NCBI GenBank assembly: GCA_025353765.1
Contig: JANXOD010000009.1
Coordinates: forward strand, 1-64,000
From: Sphingobacteriales bacterium
GTDB lineage: Bacteria > Bacteroidota > Bacteroidia > Sphingobacteriales > Sphingobacteriaceae
DNA length: 64,000 nucleotides
Direction of reading: 5' to 3'
The position numbers and the translations under genes are program-made. A model generated the notes under the pieces. The model saw only the letters and a list, made by a program, of their open reading frames with translations. It was not told the DNA's origin and ran no database searches. Shown here piece after piece: positions 27,460-38,007 of the stretch; position 1 is the stretch's first letter; each line of letters begins with the position of its first letter.

Positions 27460-28053
27460 ATGATTAATATGCTGAAAAAAGACAAAGAATTTAAGGAAGC
27501 AATAGGTGCATTTATAATTGCCTTCTCCGAATTTGAATTTGGATTAGTTTTTCTATGTACGATGACGGAATTTAATTTGCTGAATAAAAACAGTTATATC
27601 AAAAAATATATGGGCTTTGAATTTTCAAAAAAAATGGATCATCTTACACAATTTATTGACGAATATTTGCCTGAAATTAAATCTATTTGGGATAATATTA
27701 AACAAGAAATCGGGCAATTAAATAGAGAAAGAAAATTTTTGGTACATGGACATATGGCATATGGATTGCCCAATGAGACTATAACAACTTATATAAGACA
27801 AAATAATAAAGTTATAACTGGAAATAGTCAAGTTATACCGAAGAACCAAACTGTATCTGAAATTGAAGGATTTACAAACAGGCTCCATCATTTAAATACC
27901 GGAGAGAATGGAATTAATGGAGAATTTCATACTTTTTTCACTAAAACACGAATAAATAAATGGAATAAACTAGTTAGCGATGAAAATAAAATTTTGTATA
28001 GAGTTAATGCTGAAACTGTATCAGAATGGAAGGGTAGAGTCAGTGACCAATAG
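27460..28053 (+). CDS. Unknown protein with HEPN-like R-x4-H motif
   Basis: 197 aa from ATG 27460; an upstream TTG at 27445 and an ATG at 27469 are alternatives. Mostly helical and rich in Lys, Asn and Glu. Residues 91-96 (RKFLVH, followed by GH) give an R-x4-H pattern at the end of a long helix, like the RNase motif of HEPN proteins and the RNxLVHG motif of uncharacterised helical families. No partner antitoxin or nucleotidyltransferase gene is adjacent. Function not known; the HEPN link is a motif-level guess. Confidence 0.7.
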   Translation: MINMLKKDKEFKEAIGAFIIAFSEFEFGLVFLCTMTEFNLLNKNSYIKKYMGFEFSKKMDHLTQFIDEYLPEIKSIWDNIKQEIGQLNRERKFLVHGHMAYGLPNETITTYIRQNNKVITGNSQVIPKNQTVSEIEGFTNRLHHLNTGENGINGEFHTFFTKTRINKWNKLVSDENKILYRVNAETVSEWKGRVSDQ

Positions 28054-28127
28054 ATTGAGCTCATAGGTCGTATCTTCTTCTCCCATTGTTGGTGTCCTCA
28101 TCAACAATAGTTTTAAGATTTGTGCAT

Positions 28128-28135
28128 TATATTTG
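28128..28135 (+). promoter_or_regulatory. Bacteroidota -7 box for msrB
   Basis: TATATTTG matches TAnnTTTG, 17 nt before the msrB ATG. No TTG at the expected -33 spacing. Confidence 0.5.
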
Positions 28136-28152
28136 CATATTAAAATCATCCC

Positions 28153-28524
28153 ATGGCATACAATAAATTAACTCCCGAAGAAGAATATATCATCCTGAAA
28201 AAAGGAACGGAAGCGCCCTTTTCCGGCGAATATGTAAATACAAAAGAGCCTGGCACATACATTTGCAGACAGTGCAATACTCCGCTATACCGATCGGAAG
28301 ATAAGTTTGATTCGCATTGCGGCTGGCCCAGTTTTGATGATGAAATTGCGGGTGCAGTAAAAAGTGTGACAGATAAAGATGGCAGGCGCACAGAAATTTT
28401 ATGTGCCAATTGCGGAGCTCATTTGGGCCATGTTTTTGAAGGGGAACGATTTACTCCTAAAAATACCCGCCATTGTGTAAACTCCCTATCTATGAAGTTT
28501 GTGCCTGCTGCTAAAACAGAGTAA
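28153..28524 (+). CDS. msrB: Peptide-methionine (R)-S-oxide reductase
   Basis: 123 aa, close to the family norm. Reduces R-methionine sulfoxide in proteins. Two CxxC pairs bind structural zinc (CRQCNT, CANCGAH). HCGWPSF and [17 protein letters not shown] are the substrate-site motifs, with Cys in RHCVNS as the catalytic residue. No signal peptide, so cytoplasmic. The small CWC gene starts 24 bp downstream and may be co-transcribed. Confidence 0.96.
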   Translation: MAYNKLTPEEEYIILKKGTEAPFSGEYVNTKEPGTYICRQCNTPLYRSEDKFDSHCGWPSFDDEIAGAVKSVTDKDGRRTEILCANCGAHLGHVFEGERFTPKNTRHCVNSLSMKFVPAAKTE

Positions 28525-28548
28525 TAATTAAAGCAGCACTCGCTATTC

Positions 28549-28752
28549 ATGACAAAACACGAAATCATTGCCTGCGAACGCTGCCGAACAGCTATTGAGT
28601 GCAAGGCTAATTCATTTGTGAAATGTCAATGCAGCCAGGTTAAGTTGAATTTAAATGAAACACAGTACATTAGCGAACGCTACGAGAATTGTTTATGCGC
28701 TAAGTGCTTATTTGAACTTCAGGAAGAATATCAACTATCTATAAGAAGCTAA
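28549..28752 (+). CDS. Cysteine-rich CWC family protein
   Basis: 67 aa. Cysteines pair as CERC, ECKA, CQCSQ and CLCAKC, matching the small CWC-type cysteine-rich family (PF14375) and suggesting a metal-binding fold. Function unknown. It follows msrB in the same direction, fitting a minor redox or metal role, but this is inferred from position. Confidence 0.8.
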   Translation: MTKHEIIACERCRTAIECKANSFVKCQCSQVKLNLNETQYISERYENCLCAKCLFELQEEYQLSIRS

Positions 28753-28759
28753 ACCTGGG

Positions 28760-29830
28760 TTATCCTATCACTTTTTTGAGTACCGGAATATACCTGATGG
28801 CTCTCACGATTAAAAAAGACGTCACTAATATAACACCTGCTTTTAAAGGAATGCCCCAAACGGGATGAAGGTTAGAGAAAAATTCAGAATAAGGTTTATC
28901 ATCGGTAAATGCATATTCCATAATCAGTACGTGGATTAAATATATCCCAAAGCTTTCCATGCTGATAAGACCAATTATTTTATAAGATAATGAAGATGGA
29001 ACAGCTCTAAATGAGCGATTTTTCATCCATAAGTATAAACCCATCACAGCCAAAATGATATCCGGAGTAAAATCGCTCTCTGTAATTTCTGAAGCATGGG
29101 CTACCTGGCATTTTATTAAAAGGTAAGGCATTATAGTCGAGAAGATGAGACTAAGTACTGCTAAAAAGTAGAATACATTTAACTGTTTGGTGGTGAATGT
29201 GAAATTGGTAAGATAATATCCTAATAAAAAGTATCCGGCGTAACCGGTAAAACTGTTTAATTCAATTCCAATACTTAGGCCGTACATAGTTTCTATAAGT
29301 CCGAAAAAGGTATTGGTGATAATCCACATAATTAAAAAATAACGGATGTGAATTTCTTTAGCGGCAGATATAAATACATTCAGAATGGGGTAAATCAGGT
29401 ATACGCCAATCAGCATATACAGAAACCAAAAATGATAGATCACCGGGCCCTGGTAAAATGTAGACAATGTATCCCATAAATGGAAGTTTTTCCAACCGTC
29501 TTCCATCATCGAATTCTCATAAACAACATAAACAATACTCCAGAAGATAAGCGGGATGAGTATTTTTGGGATCCTTTTACTAAACACTTCCTGGATAGTA
29601 ACTTCTTTATTTTTTTTGAGAAGGAAAGCTCCGCTGAGAATAACAAACATGGGTACACAAAACCGAGCTAATCCGTTATAAATTGCCCCTGCCCACCAAT
29701 AACTTAAAGGTATTTTACCGTATTCGGGTACATAATCTGAAGCATTATGCAGGATTATTACCGCTATAATAGCAATTACGCGAAGTACATCGGCATAAAA
29801 AATCCGGTTGACGGGTTGTATAGGAGGCAT
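28760..29830 (-). CDS. Membrane acyltransferase, acyltransferase_3 family
   Basis: 356 aa with about ten hydrophobic segments. The N-terminus RIFYADVLRVIAIIAVIILH has the Arg-...-Asp-...-His pattern of this family, which transfers acyl groups to surface polysaccharides, peptidoglycan or lipids. ARFCVPMFVILSGAFLL follows as expected. The 3' end lies 7 bp from the convergent CWC gene. Donor and acceptor cannot be told from sequence. Confidence 0.9.
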   Translation of the reverse strand: MPPIQPVNRIFYADVLRVIAIIAVIILHNASDYVPEYGKIPLSYWWAGAIYNGLARFCVPMFVILSGAFLLKKNKEVTIQEVFSKRIPKILIPLIFWSIVYVVYENSMMEDGWKNFHLWDTLSTFYQGPVIYHFWFLYMLIGVYLIYPILNVFISAAKEIHIRYFLIMWIITNTFFGLIETMYGLSIGIELNSFTGYAGYFLLGYYLTNFTFTTKQLNVFYFLAVLSLIFSTIMPYLLIKCQVAHASEITESDFTPDIILAVMGLYLWMKNRSFRAVPSSLSYKIIGLISMESFGIYLIHVLIMEYAFTDDKPYSEFFSNLHPVWGIPLKAGVILVTSFLIVRAIRYIPVLKKVIG

Positions 29831-29886
29831 TATGAATTTTTTTAAAATTCTAATCTAATTAAACATTCCATTTTATTGTAAAAAAA

Positions 29887-29894
29887 TATCTTTG
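29887..29894 (+). promoter_or_regulatory. Bacteroidota -7 box for fabG
   Basis: TATCTTTG matches TAnnTTTG, 35 nt before the fabG ATG. A TTG occurs only at 29876-29878, too close for a standard -33 element. Confidence 0.5.
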
Positions 29895-29929
29895 TATCTG
29901 TTAAATTGATTAGCACTTTTATAATATAT

Positions 29930-30673
29930 ATGAAATTACTCGAAGGGAAAACCGCATTAATTACCGGAGCATCAAAAGGAATTGGTCGTAAGATTGCCGA
30001 AAAATTTGCAGAGCATGGTGCAAATGTTGCTTTTACATATTTGTCTTCAGTTGAAAAAGGCGAAGCTTTAGAGCAGGAACTGCAAAATTTTGGAACCAAA
30101 ATAAAAGGTTACCGTTCTGATGCATCAAAATTTGATGAAGCAGAAAAATTGATCACGGATATAGTGGCTGATTTTGGCACTTTAGATATTGTAGTTAATA
30201 ATGCCGGGATAACCAAAGATGGTTTACTAATGCGCATGAGCGAAGAAAATTGGGACGATGTATTGAATGTGAACCTCAAATCGATATTTAATGTAACCAA
30301 AGCGGCATCTAAAATTATGATGAAAAACCGTAAAGGGGTGTTCGTGAATGTAAGCTCGGTTGTTGGGATCCAGGGAAATGCAGGTCAGGCAAATTACGCT
30401 GCTTCTAAAGCCGGAATTATTGGTTTTTCAAAGTCGGTGGCGAAAGAATTGGGCTCAAGAAATATACGTACTAACGTGGTTGCTCCAGGTTTTATCCGTA
30501 CAGAAATGACCGATGTATTGGATCCTAAAGTGGTAGAAGGCTGGGCTCAGGCCATCCCATTAAAACGAGCTGGTGAAACAGAAGATGTAGCGAATGCCTG
30601 CGTGTTTTTAGCATCAGATATGAGCGCTTATATAACCGGACAGGTTATTCCTGTTTGTGGTGGGATGTTATAA
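29930..30673 (+). CDS. fabG: 3-oxoacyl-[acyl-carrier-protein] reductase
   Basis: 247 aa from ATG 29930; an in-frame TTG at 29906 would start too near the -7 box. NADPH-dependent reduction step of fatty acid elongation. Classic SDR motifs: TGASKGIG, NNAGIT, catalytic Ser in VNVSSVVG, and YAASKAG (Tyr/Lys). The tail GQVIPVCGGML is typical of FabG. Other SDR ketoreductases share these motifs, but length and near-consensus sequence favour FabG. Confidence 0.92.
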   Translation: MKLLEGKTALITGASKGIGRKIAEKFAEHGANVAFTYLSSVEKGEALEQELQNFGTKIKGYRSDASKFDEAEKLITDIVADFGTLDIVVNNAGITKDGLLMRMSEENWDDVLNVNLKSIFNVTKAASKIMMKNRKGVFVNVSSVVGIQGNAGQANYAASKAGIIGFSKSVAKELGSRNIRTNVVAPGFIRTEMTDVLDPKVVEGWAQAIPLKRAGETEDVANACVFLASDMSAYITGQVIPVCGGML

Positions 30674-30674
30674 G

Positions 30675-30713
30675 CCTCACCTGAATCCTCTCTGGAAGGA
30701 GAAGGCTTTCTTT
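30675..30713 (+). terminator. Probable imperfect terminator after fabG
   Basis: AGCCT near 30674 pairs with AGGCT near 30709, with an inner CCTCTC/GGAGA pairing, followed by TTCTTT. Imperfect stem and short T-tract. The sequence type (CCTCAC...CTCTC...GGAGA) recurs before the pseudouridine synthase gene. Confidence 0.45.
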
Positions 30714-30742
30714 CATGTTCAATAAAAAAGCGGCATATTTAC

Positions 30743-32839
30743 ATGATTATTATGCCATTACTATTTCAATTGCAATTTACAACATCTTCCTTTTTTTGGC
30801 TTATAGGATGTCTTTCTTTGGGGCTTGCGTATGCGTTTGTACTTTACCGCTCTAAATCCAATCTAAATAAAACCTTAAGGAATTCTCTTTTTGCATTGCG
30901 GACTTTAGCAGTAGCCATTTTATCTTTCCTGCTATTTGCACCTCCTTTTAAAACGATTAGTAAAACCCTTGAAAAACCGCTAATCATCATTGCTCAGGAT
31001 AATTCGGCATCCATAGGAATCTCAAAAGCGAAAGATTTTAATCCCCAAACCTATTCATCTCAATTAAAAGAACTGGAAAAAGCACTTTCGGCAGATTATG
31101 AAGTACGCTCATTTAATTTTGGTTCTGATGTTAAAGAGGGGCTAGATTTTAAGTATGATGCTAAACTAACCGATATTTCTTCGGTTTTTAAAATGGTTAA
31201 CGATCAGTTTTCCAACCAGAATATGGGTGCTGTTATTTTGGCCACAGATGGGATCTATAACAAAGGAGGAAATCCGCAGTACGAGAGCAAGAATCTAAAA
31301 GTACCTGTCTATACCGTTGCTTTAGGCGACACCACTCCAAAACGGGATATCCTGATCTCCAATATTAATTATAACAATATCGCTTATCTAGATAATCAAT
31401 TCCAGATAGAAGTTAGCATAGAAGCGTATCAAAGCAAAGGAGAATTCAGTAAATTAACTGTTTCGGATAATGCCGGGATTGTTTTTTCTAAACCTGTTTC
31501 TATTAACAATAATGAGTACAGGTTAAATATCCCGGTAATCTTGCAGGCTAAACACATAGGAATTCAGAAGTTTACCGTTAGTTTAGCTCCAATTTCAAAC
31601 GAGCTTTCAAGCAAAAATAATACGCAAGCTATATTTGTAGAAGTTATTGATGGGAAGCGAAACGTATTAATTATAGCGAATGCTCCTCATCCCGATTTAA
31701 CGGCCATAAAACAAGCTATTGAAGTAAATAAAAATTATGTAGTTAAGGTGGCTTTCGCCGATAATGTAGATAACAGCGAAATTGACAAAGCCGGACTAAT
31801 TATATTGCATCAGCTTCCCTCACTAACCAATGTCGCTCAGAATATATTAAAGCGAGTTTCCGCTAAGCCCTTGCTTTTTATCTTGGGAGCCCAAAGTAAT
31901 GTTTCTGGTTTTTCAGCTGCACAGTCTGTATTGAGTATAACCTCTTCCGGTGCAGTTCAGGAAGTCATTGCCAAAGTCCAACCTGATTTTTATGCATTTA
32001 CATTAAGTGAAGCTAGTAGGCTAAAACTGCAAAATTTCGCCCCGCTATTTGCCCCTTTTGGTAATTATGGCTTAAAAGGCCCTACATCTGTTTTACTCAA
32101 TCAACAGATTGGAAAAGTAGCTACCAAAATGCCTTTACTTGCTTTTGGCGATGACAATCAACGTAAAGTGGGGGTTTTGACTGGAGAAGGTATTTGGCGA
32201 TGGCAATTGGAAGAGTTTCAGGAAAACTCTAATCATGATGCGGTGGATGAATTGCTTAATAAGATCATCCAATATCTTTCCTCACGTGATGATAAGCGTA
32301 AGTTTAGAGTGTACACTGCAAAAAATGCTTTTGATGAAAGCGAGCATATTATTCTTAATGCCGAACTGTATAATGATGCTTATGAGCTGATTAATAAACC
32401 GGATGTTAATATTTCACTCAAAAATAAATCAGGAAAAAATTATACTTACTTGTTTTCAAAATCAGGGAATGCCTATATACTGGATGCAGGTGTTTTACCT
32501 TCCGGAGAATATGTTTATGATGCAAAAACTCAGTTGGGGAGCAAAAAATATACAGCAACCGGGCAATTTGTTATTGCACAACAACAAACAGAATTTCAAC
32601 AAACTACGGCTAATCACCAGCTTTTGTATACTATGGCCAGGCAAAACGGTGGACAAATGATTTATCCGAATCAATTAGATGAACTGCCCAAATTGATAAA
32701 AGCGAATGAGAATATTAAAACGGTTTCTTACGAAAATCGCCAGTATGAAGAACTGATTAATTTGAAGGTTATCTTCTTTTTAATACTCGGTTTATTGGCT
32801 ATGGAATGGTTTTCGCGAAAGCGGAATGGAGAGATTTAG
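30743..32839 (+). CDS. Membrane protein with VWA-like domain
   Basis: 698 aa. Two N-terminal transmembrane segments (about 12-31 and 45-66) and one near the C-terminus (about 672-688) anchor a large periplasmic part. Residues about 80-195 form a VWA-like fold whose MIDAS start reads IIAQDNSASIG (normally DxSxS) and continues ILATDGIYNKG. The layout resembles Bacteroidota BatA-like proteins and glutamine-amidotransferase-like membrane proteins. No neighbouring MoxR or BatB gene is present. Function unknown, perhaps aerotolerance- or envelope-related. Confidence 0.72.
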   Translation: MIIMPLLFQLQFTTSSFFWLIGCLSLGLAYAFVLYRSKSNLNKTLRNSLFALRTLAVAILSFLLFAPPFKTISKTLEKPLIIIAQDNSASIGISKAKDFNPQTYSSQLKELEKALSADYEVRSFNFGSDVKEGLDFKYDAKLTDISSVFKMVNDQFSNQNMGAVILATDGIYNKGGNPQYESKNLKVPVYTVALGDTTPKRDILISNINYNNIAYLDNQFQIEVSIEAYQSKGEFSKLTVSDNAGIVFSKPVSINNNEYRLNIPVILQAKHIGIQKFTVSLAPISNELSSKNNTQAIFVEVIDGKRNVLIIANAPHPDLTAIKQAIEVNKNYVVKVAFADNVDNSEIDKAGLIILHQLPSLTNVAQNILKRVSAKPLLFILGAQSNVSGFSAAQSVLSITSSGAVQEVIAKVQPDFYAFTLSEASRLKLQNFAPLFAPFGNYGLKGPTSVLLNQQIGKVATKMPLLAFGDDNQRKVGVLTGEGIWRWQLEEFQENSNHDAVDELLNKIIQYLSSRDDKRKFRVYTAKNAFDESEHIILNAELYNDAYELINKPDVNISLKNKSGKNYTYLFSKSGNAYILDAGVLPSGEYVYDAKTQLGSKKYTATGQFVIAQQQTEFQQTTANHQLLYTMARQNGGQMIYPNQLDELPKLIKANENIKTVSYENRQYEELINLKVIFFLILGLLAMEWFSRKRNGEI

Positions 32840-32878
32840 TACTTCGGCTCCGCTCAGCATGATAAGTGGCGGAGAAAT

Positions 32879-33196
32879 TTAAAAAATAGATTTTTTTTCT
32901 TTTTTAGGTTCTTCTTTGATGATTACGAACACATCTTCATTATCCTTTTTCATCAAATATTTTTCTCGGGCAAATTTTTCAAGCATCTCCTGGTTAGTAG
33001 TTAACTCATCTAAATCTTTAACTGCTTTTGCAGATTCTTTAATGTAGAATTCCTTTTCAGCCTTTAGTTTATTGAGTTGAGTGCGGTATTCATATTGTGA
33101 CATCAAATCATTACGATCAAAAAATAGCATCCAAACTACAAAAGCAAGAGCTATTATAAAATATTTATTGCGTAATAATTGGAATATGCGATTCAT
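32879..33196 (-). CDS. FtsB/DivIC-type septum formation initiator
   Basis: 105 aa from ATG 33196. A nine-residue longer start at 33223 would run into the terminator of the TonB receptor gene. One transmembrane helix (about 12-30), then a coiled coil (YRTQLNKLKAEKEFYIKE), then LEKFAREKYLMKKDNEDVFVI, the DivIC family signature. It should act in the divisome with FtsL and FtsQ. eno is 3.3 kb upstream; in many bacteria eno and ftsB are adjacent, so the region fits. Confidence 0.87.
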   Translation of the reverse strand: MNRIFQLLRNKYFIIALAFVVWMLFFDRNDLMSQYEYRTQLNKLKAEKEFYIKESAKAVKDLDELTTNQEMLEKFAREKYLMKKDNEDVFVIIKEEPKKEKKSIF

Positions 33197-33217
33197 AATC
33201 TTATGCAAAATAACAAA

Positions 33218-33251
33218 AAACATTCTGAGTTTTTTAAAACTCAGAATGTTT
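33218..33251 (-). terminator. Intrinsic terminator of the TonB receptor gene
   Basis: A perfect 15-bp stem (33218-33232 with 33237-33251) followed on the minus strand by TTTTTTTG. Confidence 0.85.
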
Positions 33252-33294
33252 ATAAAGAGCCATTTGAAATATCTCTTTTAAATGGTAAGGATTT

Positions 33295-35868
33295 TTAAAA
33301 CTTAACCGCCAGCTTAGTGAAAAAATAGGTACCATTAAAGCCCATTTGTACCGGCTCATAAATACCGCCTGATTCACTATTATATGCATCTGATTTGGAA
33401 GGAAGAGCATTAAATAAGTTGCTGCCACCTACAGAAAAAGTGAAATTTTTACTAACCTGGTAACCTAATGTTAAGTCTGTAGTGATTTTTGCATCATACT
33501 TATCAAAAGCTGTAAGGTCATAGTTGTAATCTAACAATTGAAGTTTATCGAAACGTACAAAGCGAAGGTTTGCATTAAACTTACTATATCTGTAATCAAA
33601 TGTAAGATTCATTTTGCTTGATGGAGCAGAGGCTATTAAGAAAGCTTTTTCACGGTCGTCAAAATAAACATCTTCATGTCCTGCGAGTTTAGCTGATGTT
33701 TTAACTTTTCCCGGAGTAATTTTATTAAAGTTAGCAGCGAATGAAGTAGAAAGATGATGTGATCCAAAATTAGTAGACCAGGTAACTATTGCATCTAAGC
33801 CTAATGTTTTTGTATCTAAGGCATTAGTAAAAAATTTGACTTCTTCCACATTATAATTGTTTAGATCGGCTGCTATTTCTGGCGAATTAGTACTATTGAA
33901 GGAACCTGTTAGTAGAATACGGTCTTGAATTTTTACATAGTAACCATCAACAGTTATGGTAACACCACCACCTGGTTTTGAAGTCATACCGAAGCTGGCA
34001 TTTACTGTTTTTTCTTGTTTTAAAGGTTCTATGCCTAATGTTTGGGCAATGGCGCTATTATTTTTTGCTAATAATATATTCACAGGAGTACCTCCAACTA
34101 CATTTGTATAGGTGGTATTAAAATAAGATTGAACCAGCGATGGTGCTCTGAAGCCAGTACTTACAGAACCTCTTAAAGTAAAGGCTGGTGCAAATTCGTA
34201 TCGTGCAGCAAATTTACCATTTAGGGTATTGCCAAAATCATTATATCGTTCAAAACGGGCAGCTGTAGCTATTAGAAACTTTTTGCTGAAATTAAATTCA
34301 GCATCTGCGTATGCGCCTAAATTGGTACGTGATGCATTAACCTCATTGCTTGGCTGAAAGCCAGGGAAACCCTGTGAGCCTCCTGCTTTAGTATTATCGT
34401 ATGTTTTCCATGATGCTTCTTCGCCAGCGAAAATTTTATAATTCTCAGAACGGAATTCTGATCCAAAGGCCAGGTTAGTACCGGCACTCAACGCATTTTT
34501 AAAGAACCGACTAACATTTAAGCCAACTGTATTCTGGCTGAGCTGAAAGCCGCCAGCATTAAATTTAGTTGGCGAATTTACTCCTAAAGAAGTATTCAAT
34601 GTTTTATCTACGGAATAACCAAACTTATTCATGCCGAAAGTATTATTCAGATCCAGACTCCATCCGCTTAAATCAAATTTAAATCCGGCAGATATGGAAC
34701 GGTCTTTAATAGCAGAGATAATTTGCGGATCAAATCCGTTTGGATAAATTTCAGGTACATTATTAGGGCTCCCTACATACTCAGGACTTCCCGGATATCT
34801 TGTAAAAGCATATGCATTTCCATCGCGGTTATTGAAACCTGCAAATGTGTAGAATTGAGCTTTTTCACTAAGGTCAAATTGGGCATTATACATGGCTGCA
34901 AAACCTTTTATCAGGGCATCCCCATAAAATCTTCTAGGCACATTAGTTGCAGGGTCAACATACATAGCCGGATCTTCAGCTCTATTGGTGCGCCCACGGT
35001 ATGCATAATCGCCCGTAAGGTTTATAAAGCCTTTTTCTCCAACTTTAATTCCATAATTGCCATTAAAGGCTAAATTTTTACCATCGCCTTTGGATGTAAC
35101 ACCACTGTTTACATTGCCATCAAATTCATCAACAGATGTTTTAAGAACAATGTTAATTACTCCAGCGATAGCATCGGATCCATATTGAGCTGCTGCCCCA
35201 TCTCGTAAAATTTCTATCCGTTCAATTGCTGCTGCCGGAATAGTGTTAAGATCTGTTCCTGTGTTTCCTCTTCCACGGGTTCCAAACAAATTTACTAAGG
35301 ATGATTGATGTCTTCTTTTCCCGTTGATTAAAACTAGCGTTTGATCTGGGCCTAAACCTCTTAATGAAGCAGGATCCACATGGTCTGCACCGTCAGAGCC
35401 TGTTTGGCGATTAGAGTTAAAAGAAGGCGCTACAAATTGTAGTAACTGGTTCAAGTCTATCTGCCCTACGGAATTTGTGACCTTAGCCATAGAAATAACA
35501 TCTACAGGAACAGGTGTCTGAGTAGCTGATCGATTAGGGCTTCGGCTTCCAACTATAGTAATTCCTTCTAACATTGAAGATTCGGCTTTCAATGTTATAT
35601 CCAATGCATTTCTGCCATTAAGTGGAATTTCCTGGGTAGCAAATCCAATATACCGGAAAATGATGATTGGGTTAGTACCTGAATAACTCAGTTGGTAATA
35701 ACCTTCTGCATTACTGCTGGTACCGCCAGAACTTCCTTTTTCAAGTATGCTAACACCTGGTAAAGGCATTCCGCTTTCGTCTGTGATTTTGCCCTTTAAT
35801 ATGTTTTGGGCAAAGATGTTGCTACTTAACAGCGTAAGAAAAGTAAGAGTAAAAATAAATTGCTTCAT
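33295..35868 (-). CDS. TonB-dependent outer-membrane receptor
   Basis: 857 aa. Signal peptide about 1-20 (ends IFAQ). A carboxypeptidase-regulatory-like domain (about 22-95; LKGKITDESGMPLPGVSILEKG) is followed by the plug (about 115-235; VLINGKRRHQ, IPAAAIERIEILRDGAAAQY, AIAGVINIVL) and a 22-strand-type barrel ending in an aromatic residue (LAVKF). No SusD partner lies next to it, so this is not a standard glycan-utilisation pair; the substrate (siderophore, vitamin or peptide) is unknown. Its own terminator shows it is a single-gene unit. Confidence 0.94.
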   Translation of the reverse strand: MKQFIFTLTFLTLLSSNIFAQNILKGKITDESGMPLPGVSILEKGSSGGTSSNAEGYYQLSYSGTNPIIIFRYIGFATQEIPLNGRNALDITLKAESSMLEGITIVGSRSPNRSATQTPVPVDVISMAKVTNSVGQIDLNQLLQFVAPSFNSNRQTGSDGADHVDPASLRGLGPDQTLVLINGKRRHQSSLVNLFGTRGRGNTGTDLNTIPAAAIERIEILRDGAAAQYGSDAIAGVINIVLKTSVDEFDGNVNSGVTSKGDGKNLAFNGNYGIKVGEKGFINLTGDYAYRGRTNRAEDPAMYVDPATNVPRRFYGDALIKGFAAMYNAQFDLSEKAQFYTFAGFNNRDGNAYAFTRYPGSPEYVGSPNNVPEIYPNGFDPQIISAIKDRSISAGFKFDLSGWSLDLNNTFGMNKFGYSVDKTLNTSLGVNSPTKFNAGGFQLSQNTVGLNVSRFFKNALSAGTNLAFGSEFRSENYKIFAGEEASWKTYDNTKAGGSQGFPGFQPSNEVNASRTNLGAYADAEFNFSKKFLIATAARFERYNDFGNTLNGKFAARYEFAPAFTLRGSVSTGFRAPSLVQSYFNTTYTNVVGGTPVNILLAKNNSAIAQTLGIEPLKQEKTVNASFGMTSKPGGGVTITVDGYYVKIQDRILLTGSFNSTNSPEIAADLNNYNVEEVKFFTNALDTKTLGLDAIVTWSTNFGSHHLSTSFAANFNKITPGKVKTSAKLAGHEDVYFDDREKAFLIASAPSSKMNLTFDYRYSKFNANLRFVRFDKLQLLDYNYDLTAFDKYDAKITTDLTLGYQVSKNFTFSVGGSNLFNALPSKSDAYNSESGGIYEPVQMGFNGTYFFTKLAVKF

Positions 35869-35994
35869 AAAGTTGGTAGTTAGTTTTTGTGAAAAAAATT
35901 TTTCTAAATTATAAACTTAATTATTAAACTACAAGTCTTTTATTTGTTACAATGGAATTGAGGTTGATAGAGAACGTGTGTTAAGTATTAAAAA

Positions 35995-36040
35995 AAGCCT
36001 CAATGTTATTCTATCCTGGGTTAGAATAACATTGAGGCTT
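35995..36040 (-). terminator. Strong intrinsic terminator after the eno operon
   Basis: A perfect 19-bp stem (35995-36013 with 36022-36040) and 8-nt loop, followed on the minus strand by a run of Ts. About 60 bp past the stop of the small gene downstream of eno. Confidence 0.9.
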
Positions 36041-36101
36041 AATAATCCATTGCCCTAAAAGAAAGTCAGGGCTAGTATAAAATAGCCATTAAAGGAAAAA
36101 C

Positions 36102-36464
36102 TTAAACCTCAAACGGAAGTAGATATTCTTTAGTTATCAGTTTGGAACTTCGGGTTTTTACTTCCACTTTGGCTTTAAGCGGAGAACCAATTAAGAGAGA
36201 TATTTTTACAAATTGATCGTCATGAGCCATCCATGATCGGTCTTCCAACAGGTATTCACTAAGACCTGCTTTGCCTGCCTTATATACCCATTGTTCCACT
36301 ATATTGGGTTCAAATGTGACGTAATTCCCCATATATAAAATCTGGATGCCAGGTAACTCTTGGTTTCCCAATTCTGTGCAACCTTCTACCAATACGCTAA
36401 TGGAAGTATTATCTTCCAGGTCTTTTACTGACCATTCATCTATTGTAGTTTTAATATTTGCCAT
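36102..36464 (-). CDS. Unknown protein in operon with eno
   Basis: 120 aa, no signal peptide, no transmembrane segment, no cysteine motif. Composition is ordinary for a soluble cytoplasmic protein, with notable segments WSVKDLEDNTSISVLVEGC and IVEQWVYKAGKAGLSEYLLE. I do not recognise a family. It starts 5 bp after the eno stop and ends before a strong terminator, so it is almost certainly co-transcribed with enolase. Confidence 0.78.
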   Translation of the reverse strand: MANIKTTIDEWSVKDLEDNTSISVLVEGCTELGNQELPGIQILYMGNYVTFEPNIVEQWVYKAGKAGLSEYLLEDRSWMAHDDQFVKISLLIGSPLKAKVEVKTRSSKLITKEYLLPFEV

Positions 36465-36469
36465 AAGGT

Positions 36470-37789
<1,320 letters not shown>

Positions 37790-37836
37790 TTAAACAGAAA
37801 GGCTTAGCAGGAATGAAAACTAAGCCTGAATTAAGT

Positions 37837-37869
37837 CAAATTTATAATTTTTAGAGAGAGTTTAAGCAA
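37837..37869 (-). promoter_or_regulatory. Bacteroidota promoter of eno
   Basis: On the minus strand, -33 TTG (37869-37867) and -7 TAAATTTG (37844-37837) are 22 nt apart. The leader then folds an 8-bp hairpin (37800-37827) before the ATG at 37759. Confidence 0.6.
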
Positions 37870-37888
37870 AAACGTACAATTTATGTAG

Positions 37889-37933
37889 TTTATTCCCATT
37901 TAAAGGTTTTAACTGCTAAGGCATAAATTATAA
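37889..37933 (-). pseudogene. Orphan 3' end of an ABC-2 permease gene
   Basis: 45 bp that match the last codons of the ABC permease at 39193 (42 of 45 bases, same orientation). On the minus strand it reads IIYALAVKTFKWE and a stop, the same peptide; all three differences fall at third codon positions and are synonymous. No permease coding sequence continues upstream of it. The best reading is the remnant of a deleted paralog. Confidence 0.75.
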
Positions 37934-37956
37934 ATTTTATATTTAAATAAAAATAT

Positions 37957-37964
37957 TAAATTTG
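37957..37964 (+). promoter_or_regulatory. Possible -7 box of the FISUMP lipoprotein gene
   Basis: TAAATTTG matches TAnnTTTG, 43 nt before the ATG at 38008; TTT rather than TTG at the -33 spacing. Confidence 0.4.
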
Positions 37965-38007
37965 TTGCCTATATCAATATTCATCAAACCTTAAAAAATA
38001 AAAACTT

